Assembly (NCBI GenBank): GCA_023390395.1 | Contig: JAEWCY010000137.1 | Span: forward strand, 1 to 22,369 | Source: Pseudomonadota bacterium | GTDB lineage: Bacteria; Desulfobacterota; Desulfovibrionia; Desulfovibrionales; Desulfovibrionaceae | Length of the DNA stretch: 22,369 nt | Direction: 5' to 3' | In this document: positions 1 to 7,875 of the stretch, piece after piece | Position numbering within the stretch: the first letter of the stretch is position 1 | Layout: each line of letters starts with the position of its first letter | Notes under the pieces: generated by a model | What the model saw: only the letters and a program-made list of their open reading frames with translations | What the model was told of the DNA's origin: nothing | Databases searched by the model: none | Translations under genes and position numbers: made by a program

Positions 1-20
1 CCGCCGGAGGCATCTTCACC

Positions 21-1091
21 ATGCATATCGTACGTAAAATCGCATCGCCCCTTGGCCCGGTCGCCTTTACGTCCGAGGCGGCGGGCGCGCCTGTGGAGGG
101 CGACGCCACCGGGTTGACCTACGGCAGGTATTTCGAGGCCCTCGAAGCCTTCGTGTCCGAGGACGGGTTCGCGCCCCTGCGTCGCGCCCTGGCGGCCCTG
201 GGCCGAAAAGGCGGCCTCGACGGCGCGCGCGAGGTCGTGCTGCGGGCCGAGAAGCACGGCGCGCTCTACCATCCGGCCAGCTGCACGGTCCGGTTCCCGG
301 ACGGCGAGGTCGTCTGCTGCGTCAACGTGGCCGCCGCGCCCGTGGCCGTGGCCTGTCTGGAGGCCGAAAGCGGCCTGCTGGAGACGTTGCGCGAGCGTTT
401 CGCGCCGGAATTCCTGCCCCGCCCCCTGGCCTGCGCCCGGGTGGAGGGCCTGGGCATGCTGCTCGAGGAGTGGTTCGCCGGGTTCCACGAATTCCACCAG
501 GACGGCGCGGGCCGGGTGCGGCTGTGGGATTTCGACGCCGGCGAGCGGCTGCTCGATGCGGCCGAGGCGGCGGCGCTTTACGGCGAGGCGGCCCGCATCC
601 TGACCCGCTATTACGATCCGGCCACCGGCGCGTCCATCGGCCCCTGGCACCACGCGGCCGGGGACTTCGTGGCCCGGGCCGGCGCGCACGGCCTGGCCGT
701 GCGCCTGATCACCGTGCGCGGCCACGGCGCGGCGCGGGCCTTCACCGAGGCCGGCCCCATGGCCGAGCGCCTGGCCGGGTTGTCCTTTTTCACCAACATG
801 ACCATGCGGATGCGCCTGGACCGGGTGGACGGCGTGGGCGCGCTCGTCCTGGCCGACGCCGGCCTGGTCGAGGCCATCGTGTCCGGCTTCGCCCGGGCGC
901 TTGGCGAGCGCGAGGATGTGGGCGACGGGGGCCTGGGGCTGCTCGATTTCCTGGGTTCCTTTTCCGCCGAGGAGCTGGCCGGGGCCGGGGTCCAGCTCAT
1001 GGAGGCGTGTCCGGCCGAGGAGCGGGCGCTTCTCGAAGCCGCCTGGCCCGGGCACGCTGCGGCCCTGGTGGCGGGCCTGGCCCGGATATGA
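21..1091 (+). CDS. Uncharacterised protein, 356 aa
   Basis: I do not recognise the family. The protein is soluble, with no signal peptide or membrane segment. The middle holds a run that is acidic and rich in aromatic residues (about 147-160, LLEEWFAGFHEF), and about residues 208-216 read PWHHAAGDF. A hydrophobic strand followed by acidic and aromatic residues and then an H/D-containing loop is loosely reminiscent of phosphotransferase (APH-like) folds, but no canonical kinase motif such as HGDxxxxN is present, so I assign no function. The ATG is preceded by GGAGG with 10 bases between, and that GGAGG falls inside a copy of the dispersed GCCGGAGGC-type repeat. The stop overlaps the start of the next gene (ATGA), so the two are probably translationally coupled. 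Composition matches the neighbours. That it is a real gene is well supported; its role is unknown. Confidence 0.8.
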   Translation: MHIVRKIASPLGPVAFTSEAAGAPVEGDATGLTYGRYFEALEAFVSEDGFAPLRRALAALGRKGGLDGAREVVLRAEKHGALYHPASCTVRFPDGEVVCCVNVAAAPVAVACLEAESGLLETLRERFAPEFLPRPLACARVEGLGMLLEEWFAGFHEFHQDGAGRVRLWDFDAGERLLDAAEAAALYGEAARILTRYYDPATGASIGPWHHAAGDFVARAGAHGLAVRLITVRGHGAARAFTEAGPMAERLAGLSFFTNMTMRMRLDRVDGVGALVLADAGLVEAIVSGFARALGEREDVGDGGLGLLDFLGSFSAEELAGAGVQLMEACPAEERALLEAAWPGHAAALVAGLARI

Positions 1092-2002
1092 CCGCCGGGC
1101 CTCCCGCGCCGCGATATCTCTGCGCCGTGGTGGAGGCCTCGGGCCGGACGCGGGCCGACGCCTCCCCGGCCGTCGTGCCCTGGTGGAGCTTCACCAAGAC
1201 GCTCATCGCCGCCAGTGTGCTGCTCCTGGTCGAGGAGGGCCGGCTTTCCCTCGACAACCGGCTCGGGGAGCATCCCTTCACCGTGCGCCAGTTGCTCGCC
1301 CACCGCTCGGGCCTTGGCGACTACGGCGGCCGGCCCGAATACGGCCGGGCCGTGTCCCGGGGCGACGCGCCCTGGCCGGACGCGGCCATCCTGGCCCTGG
1401 TCCCGCCGCGAAACCTCCTGTTTCCGCCCGGCGAAGGCTTCGCCTATTCCAACGTCGGCTACCTGCTGCTGCGCCGCCTGGTCGAATCGGTCACGGGCCA
1501 GGACATGGGCGCGGTCCTTTCGCAGCGCGTGCTGCGGCCCCTGGGGCTTGCCGGGTCGAGGCTGGCCGAGGGCCCCGAGGACATGGCGGCGACGGCCTTC
1601 CCCGGAACCTGGGGCTACCATCCGGGCTGGTGCTATCACGGCACGATCGTCGGCCCGGTCGCGGAGGCGGCCCTGGCCCTGCACCGGCTGCTGCGCGGCG
1701 ATCTGCTGTCGGGGGCGTCCCTGGCCGCCCTGCGCCGGCCCTATGCCCTGGACGACGGCGTCGCCCCGCCGCCCTGGCGGCAGGCCGGCTATGCCCTGGG
1801 GCTCATGCGCGGCACGCTGGCCGACGCGACGCTCTCCCGCCATGCGGCGGTCCTGGGCCACGGCGCGGGCGGGCCGGGTTGCCTGGGCGGCGTCTATCAC
1901 GCGCCGGAGATACTGGACGGGCGCACCGTGGCGGTTTTCACCGACGCGTCGCAGCCCGGCGCGGTGGAAACCGCGGCGCTCGAACTGCTGACAACGCCCT
2001 GA
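1088..2002 (+). CDS. Serine hydrolase, beta-lactamase/penicillin-binding-protein-like family, 304 aa
   Basis: This is a class C beta-lactamase-like serine hydrolase, of the kind annotated as 'beta-lactamase family protein' or 'serine hydrolase'. The three active-site elements are visible: SxxK at Ser34-Phe-Thr-Lys37, YxN at Tyr120-Ser-Asn122, and a HxG-type third motif at His258-Gly-Ala-Gly. Family landmarks LLAHRSGL (69-76) and FPPGEGFAYSNVGY (112-125) are also clear. At 304 residues it is shorter than AmpC-type enzymes. There is no signal peptide, so it probably acts in the cytoplasm, perhaps as an esterase, amidase or peptidase rather than an antibiotic-resistance enzyme. The start is the ATG that overlaps the upstream stop codon. 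An upstream extension of the reading frame is a shadow of the preceding gene. The substrate cannot be told from sequence, but coupling to the uncharacterised upstream gene suggests a shared pathway. Confidence 0.85.
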   Translation: MTAGPPAPRYLCAVVEASGRTRADASPAVVPWWSFTKTLIAASVLLLVEEGRLSLDNRLGEHPFTVRQLLAHRSGLGDYGGRPEYGRAVSRGDAPWPDAAILALVPPRNLLFPPGEGFAYSNVGYLLLRRLVESVTGQDMGAVLSQRVLRPLGLAGSRLAEGPEDMAATAFPGTWGYHPGWCYHGTIVGPVAEAALALHRLLRGDLLSGASLAALRRPYALDDGVAPPPWRQAGYALGLMRGTLADATLSRHAAVLGHGAGGPGCLGGVYHAPEILDGRTVAVFTDASQPGAVETAALELLTTP

Positions 2003-2074
2003 CGGGCGGTGGGCTTGTTTTCCTCAAGAATACGGCAGGCGCGGCGGCCAGCCCAGTGAGGCAACGGCGGCAGC

Positions 2075-2893
2075 TCAGGCGGCCGGGGGGGAACTGGCCA
2101 ACTGCTTTTCTGCGGCGGTCAGGAGCCTGGCTGCGTCGGCCAGGCGGGGGTCTGCGGCCACGGCCCGCTTGGCGGCGCTCAGGGCCTCTTTCCAGTTGCC
2201 GCGCCGCGCCTGCACGTGGGCCATGGCCTGGTCGAGGAGCGGCGTCTTGATGCCCTTGCCGGCGGCCTCGGCCAGGATGCGCTCGGCAAGGGGCCATTCG
2301 TCGGCCTTGCCCGCCGCGGTCAGCAGGAAGTCGTAGGCCCGGGAGTTGTCCGGGGCCTCTTCGATGGCCCTTTTGACGTACTCCAGGGACGGCTTGAACT
2401 GGCCGGCGTCGATGAGCTTGCCGGCGAGCAGGGGGAAAAGGCCTTTCTCGTCCACGTAATCGGCCACGGCGGCCCGGAAGTTGCGCTGGGCTTCCAGCAG
2501 GTTGCCCTCGGCCAGGAGCTTGCTGCCCTTGATGATGGCGTGGTCGATGCGCAGCTTGCGCTCGCGCATGGCGTCGAGGCTCTCCCGGGTGATGTCGTCC
2601 TCGACCTTCTGGCTCAGATTGACGAGGAATACGGCGAGCTTGGGCTCCTGCCCTTTGGCGTAGGGGATGCCGTTCGGCGCGTACTTGAGGACGTGGGGGA
2701 GCTTGCTCAGGTTGGCGAAAGCCTCGCGCAGCTGCCCCTCGATGGACATGCGGTCCGTCCCGGGCAGCTTGACGGAAACGAAGGCGCGCAGGGCTTGGGT
2801 CACAAGCTGCACGGCGCGCAGTTCCTCGTTCTTGGCGTAGGCTGCCTTGGCCCTGGCCAGGTCCTCTCGGATGGATTTAGCGGATGGGGGCAT
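2075..2893 (-). CDS. TPR-like helical repeat protein, 272 aa
   Basis: This is a wholly alpha-helical protein. The C-terminal half (about residues 120-265) has tetratricopeptide-like features: repeated AEGNLLEAQRNFRAAV, FKPSLEYVKRAIEEAPDN and GNWKEALSAAKRAVAADPRLADA segments with the usual Gly/Ala/Tyr/Pro spacing. The N-terminal part (SIREDLARAKAAYAKNEELRAVQLVTQAL) may be another repeat. No enzymatic motif, signal peptide or membrane segment is seen, so it is probably a cytoplasmic scaffold or protein-binding protein. Upstream in-frame TTG and ATG codons exist, but the ATG at 2893 is preceded by GAGGA at 6 bases and is the best start. It lies downstream of polA on the same strand with a 126-base gap, and converges on the serine hydrolase gene. 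The partner is unknown. Confidence 0.8.
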   Translation of the reverse strand: MPPSAKSIREDLARAKAAYAKNEELRAVQLVTQALRAFVSVKLPGTDRMSIEGQLREAFANLSKLPHVLKYAPNGIPYAKGQEPKLAVFLVNLSQKVEDDITRESLDAMRERKLRIDHAIIKGSKLLAEGNLLEAQRNFRAAVADYVDEKGLFPLLAGKLIDAGQFKPSLEYVKRAIEEAPDNSRAYDFLLTAAGKADEWPLAERILAEAAGKGIKTPLLDQAMAHVQARRGNWKEALSAAKRAVAADPRLADAARLLTAAEKQLASSPPAA

Positions 2894-3019
2894 GGCCATT
2901 CCTCGAGTCGGCAAACGGTTGCGCGGGGCGGCGTCGGCCTTGGCACGACAGGGCCGTCCGGACCCGAACTCGCCTGACGATAAGAAAGTTTCGCAGCGAT
3001 GGAAAGCCCTGTTCCGGCG

Positions 3020-5629
3020 TCAATGCGCGTCTCCCCAGGTCCGGCCCACGCCCCAGTCCACGACCAGGGGCACGGCCAGGGACACCACCCCGGACATGAG
3101 CCCGGCCAGGCGCGCGCCGGCGGCCTTGCCCTCGCCTTCGGGCGTTTCCAGCAGCAGTTCGTCGTGGATCTGCAGGACCAGCACCGCCCGCAGCGAGGCG
3201 AGCCGCGCGTCGCCGTGGGCGGCCAGCATGGCCATCTTGATGATGTCGGCCGCGCCGCCCTGGACCACGGTGTTGATGGCCTGTCGCCGGGCCTGGGAGG
3301 CCAGTTGGGCGTTTCGCGACTCGATGTCCGGCAGGGGGCGGCGGCGTCCGGCCAGGGTGGAGACGAAGCCGTTGGCCCGGGCCGAATCCACGATGCCGTC
3401 GTAGAAGGCCGACAGGCCGGGCAGGCGCTCGAAGTACTTGGCGATGAAGGCCTTGGCCGCGTCGAGCTTGATGCCGAGGTCGCGCGAGAGCTTCTGCGGC
3501 CCCATGCCGTAGAGCAGGCCGAAGTTGATGGTCTTGGCCTGGCGGCGTTCGTCCCGGGTCACCTCGGCTTCGGCCTTGTCGAAGAGCAGCGACGCCGTGC
3601 GGGCGTGGATGTCCGCGCCCTCGGCGAAGGCGGTCAGCAGCGCCGGCTCCCGGGACAGGTGGGCCAGCACCCGTAGTTCGATCTGGGAATAGTCCGCCGC
3701 GACCAACAGGTTGCCCGGGCCGGCGACGAAACATTGGCGCATGCGTTGGCCGAGCTCGCCCCGGATGGGGATGTTCTGGAGGTTGGGGTTGGAGCTGGAG
3801 AGCCGGCCCGTGGCCGTGGCCAGGTTGTTGAGGGTGGTGTGGATGCGGCCCTTGGCGTCGGCCAGCCGGGGCAGGGGGTCGAGGTAGGTGGAGCGCAGCT
3901 TTTCGAGTTTGCGGAATTCCAGGATGCGGTCCAGCAGCGGATGCGCCCCGGCCAGGCGCTCCAGGGCCTCCTGGGAGGTGGAGGCCGCGCCGCCCGGGGT
4001 CTTGCCCTTGGGGGGCAGCCCCAGTTCGCCGAAAAGGATGTCCCCGAGCTGCTGGCTGGAGCGGGGATTGAAGGGCCGTCCGGCCAACCGGTGCAGGTCG
4101 GCCTCGATGTCCGCGAGCTTGTGCGACGTCTCGGCCCCGAAGGCGGCCAGGGACTTGACGTCCACGCCGATGCCGGCCCGTTCCATGGCCACCAGCACGG
4201 GCACCAGCGGCAGTTCCAGCCGGGCGGCCAAATCCGTGAGTCCGGCCGCCTCCAGCCGTCCGGCCAGGACGTCGGCCAGCCGGGCCGCTGCCCGGGCCGT
4301 GTCCGTGGGGTCCAGGTCGGCCGCGTCCACGGACGGGTCGGAGAACAGCAGGTCGCGCAGGCGGTCGAAGCCGTAGTTGCGCTGCTCGGGATTGAGCAGG
4401 TAGGCGGCCAGGCCCAAATCGAACCAGGCGGCGAGGGGAACGGCCTCGAAGGCCGTATCAAGGGAGAGCAGATCCTTGACCGACGGCACGGCCACGCGCT
4501 CGGCCTTGGCCAGAAGCGGGGCCAGCTCCGCCGGGGCGGCGTCCGTGGTCAGCTCGTCCCCGCCCAGGGACAGGGAAAAACCCGAGGCGACGGGAACCAG
4601 GGCCAGGCGGCGTCCGGAAAGTTCGGGCAGTTCGCCCACGGGCGTGCGCGGCGCCGTGACCGGCTTGGCCTCGGGCGCGACGTCGAAAAGGGACGGCCGG
4701 GCCGGATCCTTGGCCTTGGCCGGCTGGGGCGGCGGGGCCGCGCCGGCGGCCAGGGCTTCGGCCTCGCGGGCGAGCGTCCGGAATTCGTAGCTTTCGAGGA
4801 ACTGGCGCAGGGCCTTGGACTCGATGGGCCGCACGGCTGTGTCGTCGAGGGTCGTTTCGGGCAGGATGTCCGTGCGCAGCCGGGTGAGTTCCCGGTAGGT
4901 GAAGACGTCCTCCAGCCGCGGCTCGATCTTGGCCCGGGCGGCCGGCTTGATCTCGTCCAGGTGGTCGCGCACCGCTTCCAGGGTGGGGAAGCGGCGCAGG
5001 ATGTCCAGGGCGGTCTTGGGCCCGACGCCCGGCACGCCCGGGATGTTGTCGCTGGCGTCGCCGACCAGGGCTTGCAGGTCCGGCCAGGAAGAGGGCGCGA
5101 TGCCGGTTTCGGCCGTGAAGTCGGCCATGGTCACGAGCTTTTCCGCCTTGCCCGAGGGGTCGTAGAGCACCACCGTCTCGGTCAGGCACTGCTTGAGGTC
5201 CTTGTCCGCGCCGACGATGACCACCGGGCGCTGCCCGCCGAAACGGGCGGCCAGGCTGGCGATGCCGTCGTCGGCCTCGGCGGCCTGGGGCACGATGACC
5301 GGCATGCCGAGGAGCGCCAGCCCTTCGAGCAGGGGAGGGACCTGCCGGGCCAGGGGCTCGGGCATGGCCTCCCGGTTGGCCTTGTAGTCGGCGTAGATGT
5401 CGCTTCGAAAAGACGGTCCCCGGCCGTCCAGGAAAAAGACCAGATGACTGGGGGATTCGTCGCGCAGCAGCTTGAAGAGCAGCCGGAAGATCATGAACAG
5501 GGCGTTGGTCGGGAACCCGTCCGAGCGGGCGATGTCGCCGAAGGCGTGGTAGCCGCGATAAAAGAAGGCGCTGCCGTCCACGAGGAAGACGGGGGATCGG
5601 GCGAAGCCGAGTCGTTGGGCCAGTGTCAT
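3020..5629 (-). CDS. polA: DNA polymerase I (5'-3' exonuclease and polymerase domains; degenerate 3'-5' exonuclease)
   Basis: Family A DNA polymerase, used in Okazaki fragment maturation and excision repair. The 5' nuclease domain (about 13-270) keeps its metal ligands: D18, D68 in FFLDGRG, E119/D120/D121, D142/D144 and the helix-hairpin-helix GVPGVGPKTA. The polymerase domain (about 470-869) has motif A DYSQIELR (D647), the O-helix RRQAKTINFGLLYG (R695, K699, F703) and motif C HDE (822-824). Phe at 703 is the usual residue that disfavours dideoxynucleotides. The region between (about 330-460) aligns with the proofreading domain, but the ExoI DxE pair is absent (LALVPVASG at 342-350). Asp386 and Asp443 may be remnants of the other ligands. 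At 869 aa it is shorter than the 928-aa E. coli enzyme, mostly in this domain. The start has AAGGAG 4 bases upstream. It is divergent from the TolC-family gene. Confidence 0.97.
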   Translation of the reverse strand: MTLAQRLGFARSPVFLVDGSAFFYRGYHAFGDIARSDGFPTNALFMIFRLLFKLLRDESPSHLVFFLDGRGPSFRSDIYADYKANREAMPEPLARQVPPLLEGLALLGMPVIVPQAAEADDGIASLAARFGGQRPVVIVGADKDLKQCLTETVVLYDPSGKAEKLVTMADFTAETGIAPSSWPDLQALVGDASDNIPGVPGVGPKTALDILRRFPTLEAVRDHLDEIKPAARAKIEPRLEDVFTYRELTRLRTDILPETTLDDTAVRPIESKALRQFLESYEFRTLAREAEALAAGAAPPPQPAKAKDPARPSLFDVAPEAKPVTAPRTPVGELPELSGRRLALVPVASGFSLSLGGDELTTDAAPAELAPLLAKAERVAVPSVKDLLSLDTAFEAVPLAAWFDLGLAAYLLNPEQRNYGFDRLRDLLFSDPSVDAADLDPTDTARAAARLADVLAGRLEAAGLTDLAARLELPLVPVLVAMERAGIGVDVKSLAAFGAETSHKLADIEADLHRLAGRPFNPRSSQQLGDILFGELGLPPKGKTPGGAASTSQEALERLAGAHPLLDRILEFRKLEKLRSTYLDPLPRLADAKGRIHTTLNNLATATGRLSSSNPNLQNIPIRGELGQRMRQCFVAGPGNLLVAADYSQIELRVLAHLSREPALLTAFAEGADIHARTASLLFDKAEAEVTRDERRQAKTINFGLLYGMGPQKLSRDLGIKLDAAKAFIAKYFERLPGLSAFYDGIVDSARANGFVSTLAGRRRPLPDIESRNAQLASQARRQAINTVVQGGAADIIKMAMLAAHGDARLASLRAVLVLQIHDELLLETPEGEGKAAGARLAGLMSGVVSLAVPLVVDWGVGRTWGDAH

Positions 5630-5774
5630 GGGGCTCCTTCGCTGGCGGCGCCGGGGCCGCGTCGCTGGCCGGTTTTACGGCAGGGCGGCTTCGTGCGCAA
5701 CCGCGGGGCTCCCGGTCTCGACAACACTCCCCGAAAAGGGTAGGCTGATACGATTGGATGGCTTGTTTGTCAGT

Positions 5775-5816
5775 TTGGTGAATGCGTGTTCACAACGCTA
5801 TACATCAAAGAATAAT
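5775..5816 (+). promoter_or_regulatory. Candidate promoter with inverted repeat upstream of the TolC-family gene
   Basis: The divergent polA/TolC gap has an AT-rich patch that stands out from the GC-rich surroundings. TTCACA (5789-5794) and AATAAT (5811-5816) are spaced 16 bases apart and resemble a sigma-70 promoter reading toward the TolC-family gene. The -35 element is the right arm of an inverted repeat, GTGAA-N6-TTCAC (5778-5793), extended imperfectly to TTGGTGAA/TTCACAAC. The arm sequence recalls Rex or CRP/HcpR operators, but those have different spacers (Rex N4 between TTGTGAA arms; CRP-type TGTGA-N6-TCACA), so I assign no regulator. No transcript start is known. Confidence 0.35.
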
Positions 5817-5871
5817 TGTATTATCGGAAATTGCCCGACTCCGGGTAATCGCCGGCATGGAGATGGATGCA

Positions 5872-7506
5872 ATGATTCCATTCGCTAAGCGCAGGTTCCA
5901 TCTGGTGTTGTTCGCGGGCGTGCTCGCGGCCAGCCTGATCCTCGCCCAGGGTCCGGCCCGGGCGCAGGACGCGACCGCCCCCGCAGCCAACGATCGGGTG
6001 GCCCAGCGCTACACGCGCCAACCCAAGGCCGACGCCGCCAGCCAGGCCGCGCCCGCCAGCGACGGCCTCGACGTCAAGATCCAGAAGATCCCGCTGCCCG
6101 ACTTCGTCAAGGAGCAGCAGACCGATCCGGCCCTGACCCAGCACACCCAGAGCGGAGCGGGTTCTCCGGCGGTCGAGGGCGACCCCGTCGACATGGAAAA
6201 AAGCGTCAAGCGGGGCCTCGACGCCAATCCGCAGATGCAGTCCGCCCGGGCGTCGCTGGCCGGTTCCGAGGACAGCCGCCGCCAGGCCATGGCCAATTTC
6301 GGCTTCGTGGGCACGGTCAGCTACGCCTTTCAGCGTACCGACTCCCAGGTCGTCGGCACCACGACCCAGACCCTTCCGGCCAACCAGGTCCTCAACAACC
6401 TGATGGGCTCGTCGCTTTCCACCTCGCGCTACGTCAACGCCCGCTCCGGGTATTGGCAAAACGTCTACCAGTTCCAGCTCCAGGCCACCCAGCCCCTGTT
6501 CACCGGCTTCAAGCTTCTGAGCACCTACCAGAAGGCGGCGCTCCAGAAGGACTACGCCACGGCCAACATCACCTACACGGAGCTGTCGCTGATCAAGTCC
6601 GTGCAGCAGGCCTTCCTGACCTTGCTCCAGGCCCGGGCCAACGTGCAGAGCAACAAGGATTCCGTGGCCCGGCTCGAATCGCAGTACAAGGTCGCCCAGG
6701 CCTATTACGACGTGGGCCTCAAACCCCGCCTCGACGTCTTGCAGGCCGAATCCGACCTGGCCCAGGCCGAGCAGGACCTGCTCAAGGCGCAAAACGCCGT
6801 GCTGGTCCAGACGGCCCAGCTCAACTCCCTGCTCAACCTGCCGCTCAACCAGCAGACCAACTACGTGGGCGAGCTGACCTACCTGCCGTTCACCATGGCC
6901 ATCGAGGATTGCCTGGACACGGCCTACAAGCAGCGTCCGGACCTGTACATGGGCGTCAAGTCCGTGCAGATGGCGGAAAAGGACGTGAAGATCGCGGCCA
7001 GCACCTTCTATCCCCAGGTGCAGGCGCAGGCCACCTACACCAAGCAGGGCAACGACCCCGGCCTGGAACTGCGCGACATGTCCGGGGCCACCACGCCCGA
7101 GTCCAGCACTTTCGCCATCACGGCTTCCCTGCAGGCCTGGGACTGGGGTTCGACCTTCTTCGGCACCCAGGCCGCCCGGGAAAGCGTGAAGAAGCTGCAG
7201 GCCGACCTGGCCAACCTGCGCCTCAACGTCGGCTACCAGGTCAAGACCTGCTACCTCAACATCCAGGACGCGGCCAAACGCATCTCCGTGGCCCGCACGG
7301 CGCTCGAGGCCTCGCGCGAAGGCTACCGCATGGCCGTGGCCCGCTACCAGGCGCAGGTCGGCACCAGCACCGACGTCCTCGACGCCCAGGCCCGGGTGAG
7401 CACGGCCGAATACAACCTGACCCAGGCCCTGACCGACTACCAGAGCGCCCTGGCCGACATCTACGTGGCCATGGGCATCAAGAACCTGAGCCTGGCCTCC
7501 AACTAG
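5872..7506 (+). CDS. TolC family outer-membrane protein, 544 aa
   Basis: Outer-membrane efflux or type I secretion channel of the TolC/OEP family. An N-terminal signal peptide is clear: a KRR charged region, a hydrophobic core and ARA|QD as the likely cleavage site after residue 31. A polar, Pro/Ala/Gln-rich stretch of about 80 residues then precedes the first channel helix (SVKRGLDANPQMQSARASLAGSEDSRRQAMANFGF). Two long helical hairpin units follow. Landmarks include VAQAYYDVGLKPRLDVLQAESDLAQAEQDL in the first repeat and VARYQAQVGTSTDVLDAQARVSTAEYNL in the second, the expected internal duplication. I chose the ATG at 5872 because GGAG lies 9 bases upstream and the signal peptide begins there; a longer upstream reading is possible but poorly supported. 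No membrane-fusion protein or inner-membrane pump gene lies beside it, so its partners are elsewhere. A strong terminator follows. Confidence 0.93.
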   Translation: MIPFAKRRFHLVLFAGVLAASLILAQGPARAQDATAPAANDRVAQRYTRQPKADAASQAAPASDGLDVKIQKIPLPDFVKEQQTDPALTQHTQSGAGSPAVEGDPVDMEKSVKRGLDANPQMQSARASLAGSEDSRRQAMANFGFVGTVSYAFQRTDSQVVGTTTQTLPANQVLNNLMGSSLSTSRYVNARSGYWQNVYQFQLQATQPLFTGFKLLSTYQKAALQKDYATANITYTELSLIKSVQQAFLTLLQARANVQSNKDSVARLESQYKVAQAYYDVGLKPRLDVLQAESDLAQAEQDLLKAQNAVLVQTAQLNSLLNLPLNQQTNYVGELTYLPFTMAIEDCLDTAYKQRPDLYMGVKSVQMAEKDVKIAASTFYPQVQAQATYTKQGNDPGLELRDMSGATTPESSTFAITASLQAWDWGSTFFGTQAARESVKKLQADLANLRLNVGYQVKTCYLNIQDAAKRISVARTALEASREGYRMAVARYQAQVGTSTDVLDAQARVSTAEYNLTQALTDYQSALADIYVAMGIKNLSLASN

Positions 7507-7530
7507 GCTGCCGGGTTCGCCACGAACAGG

Positions 7531-7565
7531 AAAAGGGCGGAAGGCCATGGCCTTCCGCCCTTTTT
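7531..7565. terminator. Bidirectional intrinsic terminator after the TolC-family gene
   Basis: A 26-base perfect palindrome (7535-7560; arms GGGCGGAAGGCCA and its complement) is preceded by AAAA and followed by TTTTT. It can therefore terminate the TolC-family gene on the plus strand and the serS-small protein unit reading toward it on the minus strand. Confidence 0.9.
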
Positions 7566-7611
7566 GTTACGGCGGCGGATGCAGGAGGCGTCGCCCCACC
7601 ATCCCAGCCTT

Positions 7612-7665
7612 CCCCTTTCGGGGTGGTCCAGGAGGGGCCATCGGCCCCTCCTGGCCGCCGGAGGC
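7612..7665. repeat. Hairpins and fragment of the dispersed GC-rich intergenic repeat
   Basis: The gap between two convergent genes holds a short CCCC-TTTC-GGGG hairpin (7612-7623), a 12-bp perfect stem with a 3-base loop (7628-7654), and, abutting it, the 13-mer GGCCGCCGGAGGC (7653-7665). The same 13-mer recurs at 18730-18742 and, inverted, at 9255-9267; a truncated form starts the window. The position after gene ends suggests a REP-like element. It lacks the T tract of a classical terminator. Confidence 0.6.
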
Positions 7666-7689
7666 ATTTTTCCCTCCTCTTCCTCTTCG

Positions 7690-7875
7690 CTACCTTCCCT
7701 TGCGCTTGTCGATGGCCCGGCGGGTGAGCACGGCGAAAAAGCCGCCCACGAGCCCGAGGATCAGCCCCCGGCGGATGTCCATGAAGAAAAGCCCGCCGAT
7801 GACGCCGACCGCGCCGCCGATGAGCAGGCCCCGCTTGAGCGCCTCCAGGAACGCCTGACGCTTCTCGCTGTTCAT
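7690..7875 (-). CDS. Small membrane protein, 61 aa, coupled to serS
   Basis: A 61-residue protein with a charged N-terminus (MNSEKRQAFLEALKRG), two short hydrophobic Gly-rich segments (about 17-31 and 38-50) separated by MDIRR, and a basic tail (RRAIDKRKGR). This predicts a two-pass inner-membrane hairpin, with the basic tail likely cytoplasmic by the positive-inside rule. Its ATG overlaps the serS stop (ATGA), so translation is probably coupled. I do not recognise a family and cannot assign a role; the association with serS may only reflect shared transcription. The good composition, overlap geometry and membrane topology argue that it is a real gene despite its size. Confidence 0.75.
   Translation of the reverse strand: MNSEKRQAFLEALKRGLLIGGAVGVIGGLFFMDIRRGLILGLVGGFFAVLTRRAIDKRKGR

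Noticed and set aside
1088..2002. Antibiotic-resistance beta-lactamase
   Set aside because: Motifs fit the wider serine hydrolase family, there is no signal peptide, and the length and third motif do not match resistance enzymes.
5782..5871. Longer N-terminus for the TolC-family protein starting at 5782
   Set aside because: It would place 30 polar residues before the signal peptide and overlap the probable promoter; the 5872 start has a ribosome-binding site.
5821..7548. 575-codon open frame antisense to the TolC-family gene
   Set aside because: It is a GC-rich shadow with no ribosome-binding site and low-complexity Gly/Leu/Val/Gln composition, while the sense strand encodes a clear family member.
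7531..7665. CRISPR-like or small RNA locus in the hairpin-rich gap
   Set aside because: No regularly spaced repeats exist, and the structures are explained by a terminator plus the dispersed repeat.
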